The translations under genes and the position numbers were made by a program. Shown here piece after piece: positions 21,346-32,034 of a stretch of 64,000 bases of DNA (position 1 is its first letter; the number at the start of each line of letters is the position of its first letter). Under the pieces are notes generated by a model. The model was not told the DNA's origin and ran no database searches. It worked only from the letters and a program-made list of their open reading frames with translations. Source of the stretch: Trifolium pratense (lineage: Eukaryota > Streptophyta > Magnoliopsida > Fabales > Fabaceae); contig NC_060061.1 of assembly GCF_020283565.1 (NCBI RefSeq), positions 25,085,362 to 25,149,361 on the forward strand, in the 5' to 3' direction.

Positions 21346-22328
21346 GATTTTAAGTGTCTGAATCTAGTGATTGTTAACTGTTTTTGTTGGAACATGATGT
21401 GAAATTGAAGGAAGAAACTTGGTAGAGTATAAACACAAGCTATGAACTAAGTGGAGTGTGAATTTGAAAAAAGCAATTTTAAGTCCCACATTGGAGGGAA
21501 CACAACCTTAGTAGTGTTTATATATTGAAAAATGCCCTCTCAGTTTTGTAAACGGGTGACCACGCACTCTTTGTCGAATATCACGCGCGCCGCCGCCGGC
21601 CGGCTCGGATCGGGTCGGGCTTGGGCTTGGTGATATATTAATTTTTTAAGAAAAAGAAAAAAATTATTTTTTCTTTACATGCGTGAGCTTTTATTTTTCG
21701 CACATGTTAATTGTGCGTGAGACCAAGTCATCGATGCTGTGTCAGCGAATATCCGTTGCTCAGTCAAATATTTGTTCCTAAATATCTGGTCACGTTTTGA
21801 TCAGTTTTTTGAAATTCAACTGATTCCTAAAATTTAGTAAATCAGTTCCCCACTTCCTCAAATTCGGTTTTGCAATTATACGATAAATAGCAGCCTTTTA
21901 TTTTGTCATTCATCAGTTCATACAAGTCTCTGATAACAATTTTTTCCTTCTCTTTGCTTGCTTTCTTCACGAAAAAAAATTCTTTCTTTCTTTGTTGTTT
22001 CATCGAGTGGCTTTGCAGCCATAGAGAATTGATACTCTTGTATCAATTATCGAATTGATTCATCGAATCAATAGAGAAGGGTGTATCTCTGCCCGAATTC
22101 TACAGTGCAGTAGCAATTTGGTATTAAAATTGTGAAGGCCGTTTTATCCTGGAGACTTCACGGTTGATAGTCTACTCTGCACAATTTTGAGTAGTACCGT
22201 GAAACGTCTTAAAGAAAACGTATTCACCCGCGACTCAGCCGATAATACTTTTACAGTAGTAACATTTTTGAAATTTTTTCAAAATAAAAAACAACAGTTT
22301 TAAGTGTCTGAATGTACTGATTGTTTTA
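21346..22328. repeat. LTR- or leader-like sequence between direct repeats
   Basis: TTTTAAGTGTCTGAAT followed by GTGATTGTT-like sequence occurs at 21350 and again at 22299. Between them is DNA with TGTTGGAACATGATG, AAGTCCCACATTGGA, a GC-rich patch (CGCGCGCCGCCGCCGGCCGG near 21585) and a pyrimidine-rich leader-like part. It looks like a piece of an LTR retrotransposon, but no primer site or coding region is present. Confidence 0.4.
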
Positions 22329-22780
22329 AATTAATGTCTATGATAATTGTGTCTAGACTTAAGGTTCGAGTAAACAGCAGGAGTACAAAGGAGACTCGGC
22401 CAAAAAAATTGTGAAAAATTTATACATGGAATTTTTGAAGTTTTGGCTAAATTTTGAAATTGAAAAGAATTTCAGAAAGGTCTTGTGGAAAATAAATTTT
22501 TGTGAGTTACTTTTGACAACTTTAAAGTGATCAATTTGGAGACTTGACATTTTTTCAAATATATTTTCTGTAAGTTGTTTTTCTTAATTTCAGAGTATTT
22601 GGAAACTGAAATTGCTTAAAGAAAAAAATGTTTTATCTTGAGTGTGGTTTTGAAGAATATGTTTTAAAAATTTTATACTAAAAATTATGGAAATTCTTGA
22701 GAAAAGGTTCAGTGAAAAGGATATTTTGAAAGATGATTTGACGACGTATACCTTTGTGTTTTGGTCGACTTTAAAGGAAA
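22329..22780. other. AT-rich spacer before the LINE
   Basis: No recognised feature. The target duplication of the LINE (TTTAAAGGAAA) is at 22770-22780. Confidence 0.4.
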
Positions 22781-24061
22781 AGTTTTTTTTTGAAGAAGCC
22801 AAAATGGAATATATTAACACAAACAGCCTCCCCAGCACAAGACATACCGAGGTAGACTAAAAAAGTTTACAATAGAGTCGAAGAGATGCAATCACAATCA
22901 AATCAGAAAGGTTTTAGTTCGAAGCTAACGTAATACTCGTCGACTTCAACCACCTAAAGGAGAAAAGCTTTATCTTATCCAACAAGAGATGAGGTGTGCC
23001 TGTTGAGCCTTTGAACAAACGATGATTTCTCTCTGTCCATATCACCCAAACACAAACTAGCCAAAGAAACTGCAGAAAAGACCGTCGCGCTCGAGATACA
23101 CCTGCGGAAGCTGTAAACTGGACAAAATGATCACGCAAAGTAATAAAATCTATCGGTGAAATGCCAACCCACGCACGAACTAAGTCCCAAAGAGAGCCAG
23201 CAATGCTACAAGATAAAAATAAGTGATGGGCCGACTCAGTCACTCCACAGTCAAATACACAAGAATCGGCGATAAAAGACAAAACACCACGAGTGACCAG
23301 GTTGGCTCTCGTGGGCAGCCTATCCCGCAATAAGCGCCACGCAAAAATGGAAACCTTCAACGGAACCTGAGGGTGCCAAATAAGGTTTTCCGCATCATGT
23401 AAATCAACTGAAGCCTGATGAGTCAAAATCTGATAACCTCCCGCAACAGTATAACCTGCGTCAGGATCTGGGCTCCACTGTCACCTGTCCAAAGTCTGAT
23501 CCTGTAAAGAAATGTCAAGAAGTAAAAACTGACACTCCCTCAACAACTCCTCCTCCCACGCCCTCAACCGCCTCCGCCACACCCACGCCTCTCCATCTGC
23601 CCCCCACCCTAAAGCAAACATCTCTGCGACTGAGCGCAATTTGGCCTCAGCCAACGCAAAAAGGCGTCCAAACCGCTCCCTCAATGAGATCCCATCCAGC
23701 CAAGGATCGGTCCAAAAAAGAGTATCTGAACCATCCCCCACCCTCCTCAAAACATGCTCCCTAAACCACCTACCACCTAACTCACCCTCACCCTCACCCT
23801 CTCTAATACGCACAATCTCCCTCCACCACACCGAACCTCGCTGACCTCCCTCGCAAAGTCTACCATCCTCAAACCCATACCGAGCTGCCAAAACTCTAAA
23901 CCACAGGCCGTCTCTGTCCACCAGCATCCTCCAACACCACTTGCCCAACAACGCTAGGTTGAACTCACGCAACTGTCTAACCCCCAAACCTCCAAACTTC
24001 TTACGCGAACAAATGGCTTTCCAACTAACCCAAGAGATTTTCCTAGAATCCTCACACCCCA

Positions 24062-24092
<31 letters not shown>

Positions 24093-24705
24093 ATTAATTA
24101 AAAGAGATTCAATAGAGGAAATGATACTTGAGGGAACTTTGAAGAAAGAAAGAGCATAGACAGGTAAAGAAGTCAAGACAGACTTTAACAGAACCAGACG
24201 ACCACCAAACGACAAGAAGCGACTTTTCCACCCATACAATCTATTCTTTATGCGAGACAACACTGGTTCCCAAAACACCAAACGCCGCGGATCACCCCCA
24301 ATCTGAAGACCCAAGTAAAGGAAAGGAATATTTCCCACTTTACAACACAGGACAGACGCAGCTTCGCCTAACCAAGAATCAGGAATATTAACGCCAACAA
24401 TAAGCTCTTATTAAAATTTACCTTCAACCCCGACATAGTCTCAAACAGCACTAAAACAGCCCGAAGAGCCCGAACATTTGCCCAACTTTAAACCCCCAAC
24501 AAGATAGTATCATCAGCGAACTGAAGATGTGACACCCTGATCGACTCCTGACCACCAATACTATATCCCGTAAACAAATTGTGCGCTACCATCGCTTCCA
24601 TAAGCACATTGAGACCCTCAGCCGCCAATAGAAAAAGGAAAGGAGAAAGCGGGTCACCCTGCCGAAGACCTCGACGAAGAATTTTGAGTTTGTTTTTGAA
24701 AGTGT
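22781..24705 (-). mobile_element. 5'-truncated L1-type LINE
   Basis: Minus-strand non-LTR retrotransposon. In order it shows the RT core (RQGDPLSPFLFLLAAEG), the catalytic LQFADDTILL (about 24494-24523), the thumb region (PFLYLGLQIGGDPRR, WKSRFLSFGGRLVLLKSVL) and the terminal zf-RVT domain (PQVPLKVSIFAWRLLRDRLP). The 3' A tail is the T run at 22783-22791. An 11-bp duplication TTTAAAGGAAA flanks it (22770-22780, 24706-24716). The endonuclease half is missing, as in a normal 5'-truncated insertion. Stop codons and frameshifts break the frame, one near 23430-23480. A C run of about 20 lies at 24064-24082. Confidence 0.88.
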
Positions 24706-24716
24706 TTTAAAGGAAA

Positions 24717-25630
24717 TATCTTTTATGTTAAATTTTGAGGGAAAGGAAAGGTATAATTTTGGTCGTACTCGTCAAAGTTATATGGGAGTCTGACTTACAA
24801 AGAATTTAGTAATGAATGTAAGGACCTTGTGAGTTTGACCTTGGAGATTAGAGAAGCCTATAACTGTTATTTATTAAGTTACTCTGTTTGGTTAGGATAC
24901 TTAGCTCGAAGAATTAGAGCTAATGGTGAAGCGCTTTCGTGAAATTTATGAAGCTTGCCGAGGTAAGGGCACTTTCCCACAATCTAATATATTATTGAAT
25001 GCATGTGTCATGCTGAAATTGATAAATATCTGATTCATATCATTGGTCAAATATATGAACTTCTTGTGAACATTGTTTGGTTGCTTATGACTGGATTGCA
25101 TAAGTTGTTGTTGTTGTTGTTGTTGTTGTTATGATTACATATGCCAGATTTATATGTATGTTGTTGCATTAGCATATATATATATATAGGGAATCATATG
25201 TATATATATAGGGAATCACATGCTCATGCATTTCATAGTGACGGAGATTAATGCACGGAGTGAGTTGGAAGGAAACCACCTAATCCTTCAGGATTTCATG
25301 AGTCATGTACGCTAGACAGAAGCTGCACATTCGAGTAGGAGAATGATCTACGACCCTCCGTGGAGAGGTTAATTCCAGAATCATATACATGTGACAGGCC
25401 CGGGGATGGGAGGGAGTCACATACATGTAGCGAGGCTGCATTGTTTAGGCTAATTGTGCATCAATATTCTTGTGTTGTCAAATAAGAACAATCTTATGAT
25501 GTATGTTCTATATTGAATGTGATGACAAGAACATAAGGTACTTAACTTTAAAGGTACTAGAATAGAAGTACCTCCATGCACATGACTCGTTCTTTGTTAC
25601 AAAACAACTCATCCATTAAGCTAGCTAGCA
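24717..25630. other. Spacer with retroelement-like debris
   Basis: Contains a (TTG)n tract near 25107-25131 and two direct copies of TATATATATAGGGAATCA near 25180-25216. The style recalls gypsy-element non-coding DNA, but no domain or LTR can be shown. Confidence 0.3.
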
Positions 25631-25925
25631 GTGATTTATCTCAGTGGAAGAGATGACAGAGAGGCTTTGTGGTTAGCTAAAAGAGTGATAAGGAATCCAA
25701 AAATCAACTTGGTTGTGTACCACCTTGCACTTGAGCAATACATGCCAAACATGGAATATATCTACTAGATAATGAGGCACTAGAAGAATTAAAGAAACTA
25801 CCACAGTATGGCTCGGAAAATGTTTATTACCAAAAACTGATTGTAAACAATGGTCCAGGGACATCTCCTGTTCTTGGCGATATAGCGAATAAACTTGACT
25901 TTTTCATTGTTTGGAGAACACATGT
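25631..25925 (+). pseudogene. Cation/H+ antiporter (CHX) C-terminal fragment
   Basis: Two adjacent frames together resemble the cytosolic C-terminal domain of plant CHX monovalent cation/proton exchangers. The first part reads GRDDREALWLAKRVIRNPKI then NLVVYHL, ending in a stop. After a frame change come NEALEELKKLPQYGSENVYY, QKLIVNNGPGTSPVLGDIAN and KLDFFIVWRTHV, then a stop. CHX proteins have about 800 residues, so over 85% is absent. No membrane part lies nearby. It is probably a transposon-shuffled or decayed gene piece. Confidence 0.65.
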
Positions 25926-26401
25926 CTAAGAGGTTCCACCTTTGTCCTTACTCGGTGTACTCCTCTTTCACTACCGGTGTCAAGCCACCGATAGAACCTT
26001 ATTTTATTGAATTTGATTGCAAGTTCTTTACAAACGCACAAGTTTCACGATCTCTCCAATCTTCACTTGAACTTTGATCTTGATTCGTCTTTGGCTCAAA
26101 CACTTGCAATTGAAGCTTGATCTACCTCCAAGATCTTCGATAGTTCTTCTTTGAGAATTGTTGAGACAATTCAAATCCCCTTGAATTTCCTTCAATTCCA
26201 AAGCAAAGATCCTTCCTATTCCTTGAACCTTGATGAAAAAGAAAAACTCAATCACTCCTTGATGATTGAGTAGAACCACTCTTCTTTTTGCTTTCTCCTT
26301 TGATTCTTGATTGAAACCTTCAATCAAAAGTCAATGTTAATTGATTTCAATCAAAAGTCACCTTAGCATCATGCACTCAAAAGTCAATGTTAATTGATTT
26401 C
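25926..26401. other. Spacer before the intact copia element
   Basis: No gene recognised. A short duplication (TCAAAAGTCAATGTTAATTG, near 26325 and 26378) lies just before the LTR. The copia target duplication ATTTC ends it. Confidence 0.4.
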
Positions 26402-27196
26402 TGTTGGGTGGGTTCACTCCCCAAGTGGGGCCCACGCCAATTATAAGAAAAAGAAATAAAAGGAAAAGAATAAAAGGGGAGGTGTTAAAAAGAATGGGGC
26501 TTAATTTGTTATTGGCCCATGGCCTTGTCATGTGAAAGACAAGAAGAATGAAGGGATTCTTTAATCCCTAATATATACATATATATTGAAGAACACACAT
26601 GTGTGTGTGTGGGTTACATAACAACAACAGTAGCAGCCGTATTGCCTGCGTAAAGAAAATTGTAACGGGACGCAGAGAAAGCTTTGGCAGCAGCACTTTG
26701 AGAGAAGAGATTTTTGGTTCTAGGTGATAAAGAGTGTGTAGCAAAGTTTTTGGTTCTAGGTGATAAAGAGTGTGTAGCAAAGTTACTTTGTTTGTGCTAC
26801 AACTTTAGTAAGTGGTTTCTATCATCTAGCTAGTTTTACTAGTTGTTTAAATCTCTCTCTAGGTTGTGTTAGTTTACCCACTTGTGTGGAAATTAAGTTG
26901 TTGTTTGATTCCACCTTTAGGTGACTATTATTGGTGTTCCTAGTATTTACTAGAAGACTATTTGTGTACCCATTATTGATTTATAGTGGAAGATTTATCT
27001 GGCTTTGCCCGTGGTTTTTTATTCTCTCACATTGAGAGGATTTTCCACGTAAAATTCTGGTGTCTGATATTTATTTTACCGTCGTTATTATTTTGCTCTG
27101 CTATTGGAATTTTCTGGTTGACCATTTAATTGCACAGGTGGTTGGGAGAGTTAATTCCGCATTTTAAAGAGACTATTTAGTCTGGTTTCCCCAACA
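26402..27196 (+). repeat. 5' LTR of the intact copia element
   Basis: TGTTGGGTGG...CCCCAACA. A 36-bp unit is tandemly doubled at 26711-26782 and single in the 3' LTR. A TATA-like stretch lies around 26568-26586. Confidence 0.95.
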
Positions 27197-27243
27197 GAGT
27201 GGTATCTAGAGCTTTGGTTGATTTGTTTTGTGCAATTTTTAAA

Positions 27244-30200
27244 ATGGAGAAAAATTCAGAGCCGAATATGATTAAGCTGAACTCTTCCAATTACACACTT
27301 TGGAAGACTCTCATGGAAGATTGGTTATATACAAAAGATTTGTATGATCCCATTGAGGGTGAAAGTGCTAGATCGAAGGATACTTCAGATGCTGATTGGA
27401 AGAAGATGAATAGAAAGGCAGTTGCTATTATCAGACAGTGGCTTGATTTAAGTGTGTATCCTCATGTTGAAGCTGAAACGAATGCTCATACAATGTGGAA
27501 TAAATTGAAAGAATTGTATGAACGGAAAAATGTGCAGAATAAAGCATGTTTGATTCGAAAGCTGGTTAACATGAAGTATAAAGACGGTGAGTCAATGGCA
27601 GAGCATATGAGTGTGTTTCAGAACACGGTGAATCAGTTGACAGCTACTGATATTAAGCTGGATGATGAGTTGCAGGCTTTATCATTGCTCAGTTCTTTGC
27701 CTGACAACTGGGAAGTTCTTGTTGTGACACTGACAAACTCAGCTCCAAGTGGGAAGCTGGTAATGTCAACGGTTAAAGAAAGCATGCTTAATGAAGAGGC
27801 TCGAAGAAAAGAGCGTGGTTTGATTGGTTCTCCTACTCAGTCAGAAGCTCTTGTTACAGAGTCACGGGGGAGAAGCCAAAGTAAAAATTTCTATAAGCGT
27901 GATAAATCTGAGAGTCGCGACAAGTCAAGAACCAGAAAAGAATTTACCTGTTTTTATTGTAACAGGGAGGGACATATAAAGAAATATTGTAGATTGCTCA
28001 AGAGAGATCAACTAAGGGAAAAAGACGATGATAGTGAGAATGAAAGTGATAAAGACACTTCTGCAGTTTCACATGATAGTACTACCGATGTCTACATTAT
28101 TTGTGATGATGATGATTCCATAAATCTTGTCAGCCATGATTCAACTTGGATTATTGATTCGGGTGCCTCATACCATGTTACTCCTAGGCGCGATTTCTTC
28201 TCATCTTATACCATTGGTGACTTTGGTACGGTAAAAATGGGAAATGAGGGAGTTTGTAAAATTGTTGGTATGGGAGATGTTTGGGTTGAAACTAGTATTG
28301 GTTGCAAGCTTCAGTTGAAAAATGTTAGACATGTTCCAGATATCCGTCTCAACTTGATTTCGGTCAAAGCCTTAGATATTGAGGGCTATCACACTTACTT
28401 TGGTGGTGGTGGAATATGTAAGATCACCAAAGGTTCTTTAGTGGTAGCAAATGAGCAAAGTCCCACGAGTCTTTACAGGATGCCTGTAAAGTTGTGCAAG
28501 GAGGAGGTGAACGCAGTTGAAGATGTATCGACTGATTTGTGGCATACACGCCTTGGTCATCTGAGTCAGAAAGGACTCAACATTCTTGTGAAGAAAAATT
28601 TTCTTCCGGTAAAAGGTACACCTTTAAAAACTTGCACTCATTGTTTTTCTGGTAAACAACATAGAGTTTCCTTTCGTAGTTCTGGTCCTCATAGGAGGCA
28701 GAATATTTTAGATTTAATTCACACTGATGTTTGCATGATGGATAGTAAATCTCTTGGTGGTGCTTTATATTTTGTTACTTTTATTGACGACCACTCTAGA
28801 AAAGTGTGGGCTTTTGTTTTGAAATCTAATGACCAGGTACTAGGTGCTTTTAAGCAATTCCATGCAAGTGTTGAAAGAGAAACGGGAAGGAAACTGAAGT
28901 GTATTCGAGCAGACAATGGCGGTGAATACAGAGGTCCATTTGAAGAGTATTGCAAAGAGCATGGTATCAAGCTTGAGAAGACAGTTCCAAAGACTCCTCA
29001 ACACAACGGAGTTGCAGAGAGAATGAATCGTACCATTAATGAAAGGGTTAGGTGTATGCTCTCTCAGGCAAAGTTGTCAAAGGCTTTTTGGGGTGAAGCA
29101 ATGAAGACTGCAGTGGATTTGATCAACCTTTCTCCTTCTATTCCACTTGATGGTGATGTTCCAAATAGAGTATGGACAGGGAAAGATGTCTCTTATGGTT
29201 ATTTGAGAGTGTTTGGCTGCAGAGCTTTTGTCCACATTCCAAGAGATGAGAGATCCAAGCTTGACAAGAAATCGAAGCAGTGTTTGTTCATGGGTTATGG
29301 TAATGAACAGTTTGGCTACAAATTGTGGGACCCTGTTGATAAGAAAATTATTAGAAGCCGAGATGTGATATTCCTCGAAGACCAGACCATTGAAGATTTT
29401 GATAAAGTTGAGAAACATAAATCTGATGCTAGAAGTTACATTGATGTTGTGCCTAAACCTCCTAGTAGAACACTTGTTGATGGGGGAGATGTACAGGTAG
29501 ATGATGAGAATGTAACTAATGATCACACACATGATCATGATGACCCAGTTGAAGATGAGCCTCCTGAGCCATCGGTTGAACCTCTGTTAAGAAGGTCAAG
29601 TAGAGAGCGTCAAGTTTCTCAGAGATATCCTCCACATGACTATGTGACGGTCACTGATAATGGAGAGCCAGAGCACTACCAAGAGGCTATTGCAAATGTT
29701 GATAAAGAAAAATGGTTGAAGGCCATGCAAGAAGAGATGAATTCCTTGCATGAGAACCACACATTCGAGTTGGTGAAGTTGCCTAAGGGCAAGAGAGCAC
29801 TCAAGAACAAATGGGTATACAAGATAAAGTCTGAAAGTGATCAATCTCAGCCAAGATACAAAGCAAGATTGGTTGTGAAAGGATTTAATCAGAGAAAAGG
29901 TATTGACTTTGAAGAGATTTTCTCACCTGTGGTGAAGATGACTTCTATTCGAGTTGTGCTTGGTTTAGCGGCAAGTTTGAATCTAGAGGTTGAACAACTT
30001 GATGTAAAGACGGCGTTCCTTCATGGTGATTTGGAGGAGGAGCTCTATATGGAGCAACCCGAGGGCTTTGAAGTCAAAGGAAAAGAAGAGCTTGTTTGTA
30101 GATTGAAGAAAAGTTTATATGGTCTTAAGCAAGCACCACGACAATGGTACAAGAAATTTGATTCATTCATGGAGAAGCATGGATATGATAAAACTACAGC

Positions 30201-31236
30201 TGACCATTGTGTGTTTGTCAAGAAATTCTCTGATGGTGACTTTATTATTCTTTTGCTATATGTGGATGACATGTTGATTGTTGGCCATGACACTAAGAAG
30301 ATTCAAAGTTTGAAGAAAGAGTTAAGCATATCTTTTGCAATGAAAGACTTGGGTCCTGCAAAGCAAATCCTTGGCATGAGAATTTCTCGTGACAGGAAGA
30401 ATGGTAAGTTATGGTTGTCTCAACACAATTACATTGAGAAGGTGTTAGAGAGGTTTAACATGAGCAAGGCAAAACCTGTGAGTACTCCACTTGCTGGTCA
30501 TCTCAAATTGAGTTCAGAACAATGTCCTACAAGTGAGAAAGACAAAGAAGATATGAAGAAGATTCCTTATGCATCCGCAGTTGGTAGTTTGATGTATGCT
30601 ATGGTATGCACAAGGCCCGATATTGCTCATGTGGTTGGTGTTGTTAGCAGGTTTCTCTCTAATCCAGGTAAAGACCATTGGCAAGCAGTGAAGTGGATTC
30701 TCAGATACCTTAGAGGCACTTCCAAAGTATGTTTATGCTTTGGAGGTGGTGATCCTGTGTTAGATGGCTACACAGATGCAGATATGGCAGGTGATCTTGA
30801 TTGTAGAAAATCTACTTCTGGTTATATGATGACTTTTGCAGGGGGAGCGGTGTCTTGGCAGTCAAGGTTACAAAAGTGTGTTGCTTTATCCACTACTGAA
30901 GCTGAGTATATTGCAGCTACTGAAGCGGCCAAAGAACTTTTGTGGATGAAGAAATACCTACAAGAATTAGGCATTGAGCAAGAGAAGTTTATGTTGTTTT
31001 GTGACAGCCAGAGTGCTATTCATCTCGGAAAGAATCCGACATTTCATTCCAGGTCAAAGCATATTGAGGTGCGGTATCATTGGATACGAGAAGCATTGGA
31101 GATGAAATCGTTTTCACTTGAGAAGATCCATACTGACGAGAATGGTTCAGATATGATGACAAAAACGTTGCCTATGATGAAGATGATTTGCTGTAGGAAG
31201 AAGGCAGGCATGGTAGAACGATCCCTCCCCACTTGA
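27244..31236 (+). CDS. gag-pol: copia gag-pol polyprotein, 1,330 aa
   Basis: Encodes all proteins needed for retrotransposition in one frame. The start chosen is the ATG at 27244 (MEKNSEPNMIKLN); upstream in-frame codons run through the primer site and are not credible. Domains: UBN2-type gag (aa 10-200); zinc knuckle CFYCNREGHIKKYC (about 236); protease DSGAS (D305); integrase zinc domain (LWHTRLGHLSQKGL to CTHC, about 431-465); DDE core D495, D557, E592; RT with YVDD (D1008, D1009); RNase H with DADMAGDLDCRKSTSGY (about 1178). No stop or frameshift is present and all catalytic residues seen are intact. The length is normal for the family. The Tork/Tnt1-type assignment is by overall resemblance. 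Confidence 0.95.
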   Translation: MEKNSEPNMIKLNSSNYTLWKTLMEDWLYTKDLYDPIEGESARSKDTSDADWKKMNRKAVAIIRQWLDLSVYPHVEAETNAHTMWNKLKELYERKNVQNKACLIRKLVNMKYKDGESMAEHMSVFQNTVNQLTATDIKLDDELQALSLLSSLPDNWEVLVVTLTNSAPSGKLVMSTVKESMLNEEARRKERGLIGSPTQSEALVTESRGRSQSKNFYKRDKSESRDKSRTRKEFTCFYCNREGHIKKYCRLLKRDQLREKDDDSENESDKDTSAVSHDSTTDVYIICDDDDSINLVSHDSTWIIDSGASYHVTPRRDFFSSYTIGDFGTVKMGNEGVCKIVGMGDVWVETSIGCKLQLKNVRHVPDIRLNLISVKALDIEGYHTYFGGGGICKITKGSLVVANEQSPTSLYRMPVKLCKEEVNAVEDVSTDLWHTRLGHLSQKGLNILVKKNFLPVKGTPLKTCTHCFSGKQHRVSFRSSGPHRRQNILDLIHTDVCMMDSKSLGGALYFVTFIDDHSRKVWAFVLKSNDQVLGAFKQFHASVERETGRKLKCIRADNGGEYRGPFEEYCKEHGIKLEKTVPKTPQHNGVAERMNRTINERVRCMLSQAKLSKAFWGEAMKTAVDLINLSPSIPLDGDVPNRVWTGKDVSYGYLRVFGCRAFVHIPRDERSKLDKKSKQCLFMGYGNEQFGYKLWDPVDKKIIRSRDVIFLEDQTIEDFDKVEKHKSDARSYIDVVPKPPSRTLVDGGDVQVDDENVTNDHTHDHDDPVEDEPPEPSVEPLLRRSSRERQVSQRYPPHDYVTVTDNGEPEHYQEAIANVDKEKWLKAMQEEMNSLHENHTFELVKLPKGKRALKNKWVYKIKSESDQSQPRYKARLVVKGFNQRKGIDFEEIFSPVVKMTSIRVVLGLAASLNLEVEQLDVKTAFLHGDLEEELYMEQPEGFEVKGKEELVCRLKKSLYGLKQAPRQWYKKFDSFMEKHGYDKTTADHCVFVKKFSDGDFIILLLYVDDMLIVGHDTKKIQSLKKELSISFAMKDLGPAKQILGMRISRDRKNGKLWLSQHNYIEKVLERFNMSKAKPVSTPLAGHLKLSSEQCPTSEKDKEDMKKIPYASAVGSLMYAMVCTRPDIAHVVGVVSRFLSNPGKDHWQAVKWILRYLRGTSKVCLCFGGGDPVLDGYTDADMAGDLDCRKSTSGYMMTFAGGAVSWQSRLQKCVALSTTEAEYIAATEAAKELLWMKKYLQELGIEQEKFMLFCDSQSAIHLGKNPTFHSRSKHIEVRYHWIREALEMKSFSLEKIHTDENGSDMMTKTLPMMKMICCRKKAGMVERSLPT

Positions 31237-31253
31237 GTCGTGAGGGGGAGATT

Positions 31254-32010
31254 TGTTGGGTGGGTTCACTCCCCAAGTGGGGCCCACGCCAATTATAAGA
31301 AAAAGAAATAAAAGGAAAAGAATAAAAGGGGAGGTGTTAAAAAGAATGGGGCTTAATTTGTTATTGGCCCATGGCCTTGTCACGTGAAAGACAAGAAGAA
31401 TGAAGGGATTCTTTAATCCCTAATATATACATATATATTGAAGAACACACATGTGTGTGTGGGTTACATAACAACAACAGTAGCAGCCGTATTGCCTGCG
31501 TAAAGAAAATTGTAACGGGACGCAGAGAAAGCTTTGGCAGCAGCACTTTGAGAGAAGAGATTTTTGGTTCTAGGTGATAAAGAGTGTGTAGCAAAGTTAC
31601 TTTGTTTGTGCTACAACTTTAGTAAGTGGTTTCTATCATCTAGCTAGTTTTACTAGTTGTTTAAATCTCTCTCTAGGTTGTGTTAGTTTACCCACTTGTG
31701 TGGAAATTAAGTTGTTGTTTGATTCCACCTTTAGGTGACGATTATTGGTGTTCCTAGTATTTACTAGAAGACTATTTGTGTACCCATTATTGATTTATAG
31801 TGGAAGATTTATCTGGCTTTGCCCGTGGTTTTTTATTCTCTCACATTGAGAGGATTTTCCACGTAAAATTCTGGTGTCTGATATTTATTTTACCGTCGTT
31901 ATTATTTTGCTCTGCTATTGGAATTTTCTGGTTGACCATTTAATTGCACAGGTGGTTGGGAGAGTTAATTCCGCATTTTAAAGAGACTATTTAGTCCGGT
32001 TTCCCCAACA
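31254..32010 (+). repeat. 3' LTR of the intact copia element
   Basis: 757 bp, matching the 5' LTR with three substitutions and two length differences. It ends 24 bp before the next LTR element. Confidence 0.95.
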
Positions 32011-32034
32011 ATTTCCCTAAACCTATGAACAATC

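Larger units (their letters stand above)
26402..32010 (+). mobile_element. Ty1/copia LTR retrotransposon, intact, Tork/Tnt1-like
   Basis: A complete element. The 5' LTR is 26402-27196 (795 bp) and the 3' LTR 31254-32010 (757 bp). The target duplication is ATTTC (26397-26401, 32011-32015), the primer site TGGTATCTAGAGC at 27200 and the polypurine tract GAGGGGGAGA at about 31242-31251. By eye the LTRs differ at three single bases, by a 36-bp tandem duplication and by one TG unit. This is under 1% substitution, so the insertion is recent. One uninterrupted gag-pol frame fills the interior, so it may be autonomous. Confidence 0.95.

Noticed and set aside
23641..24159. Proline-rich plus-strand ORFs
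   Set aside because: Antisense of the LINE reverse transcriptase and its C run.
28719..30293. Minus-strand ORFs in the intact copia element
   Set aside because: Shadows of gag-pol on the opposite strand.
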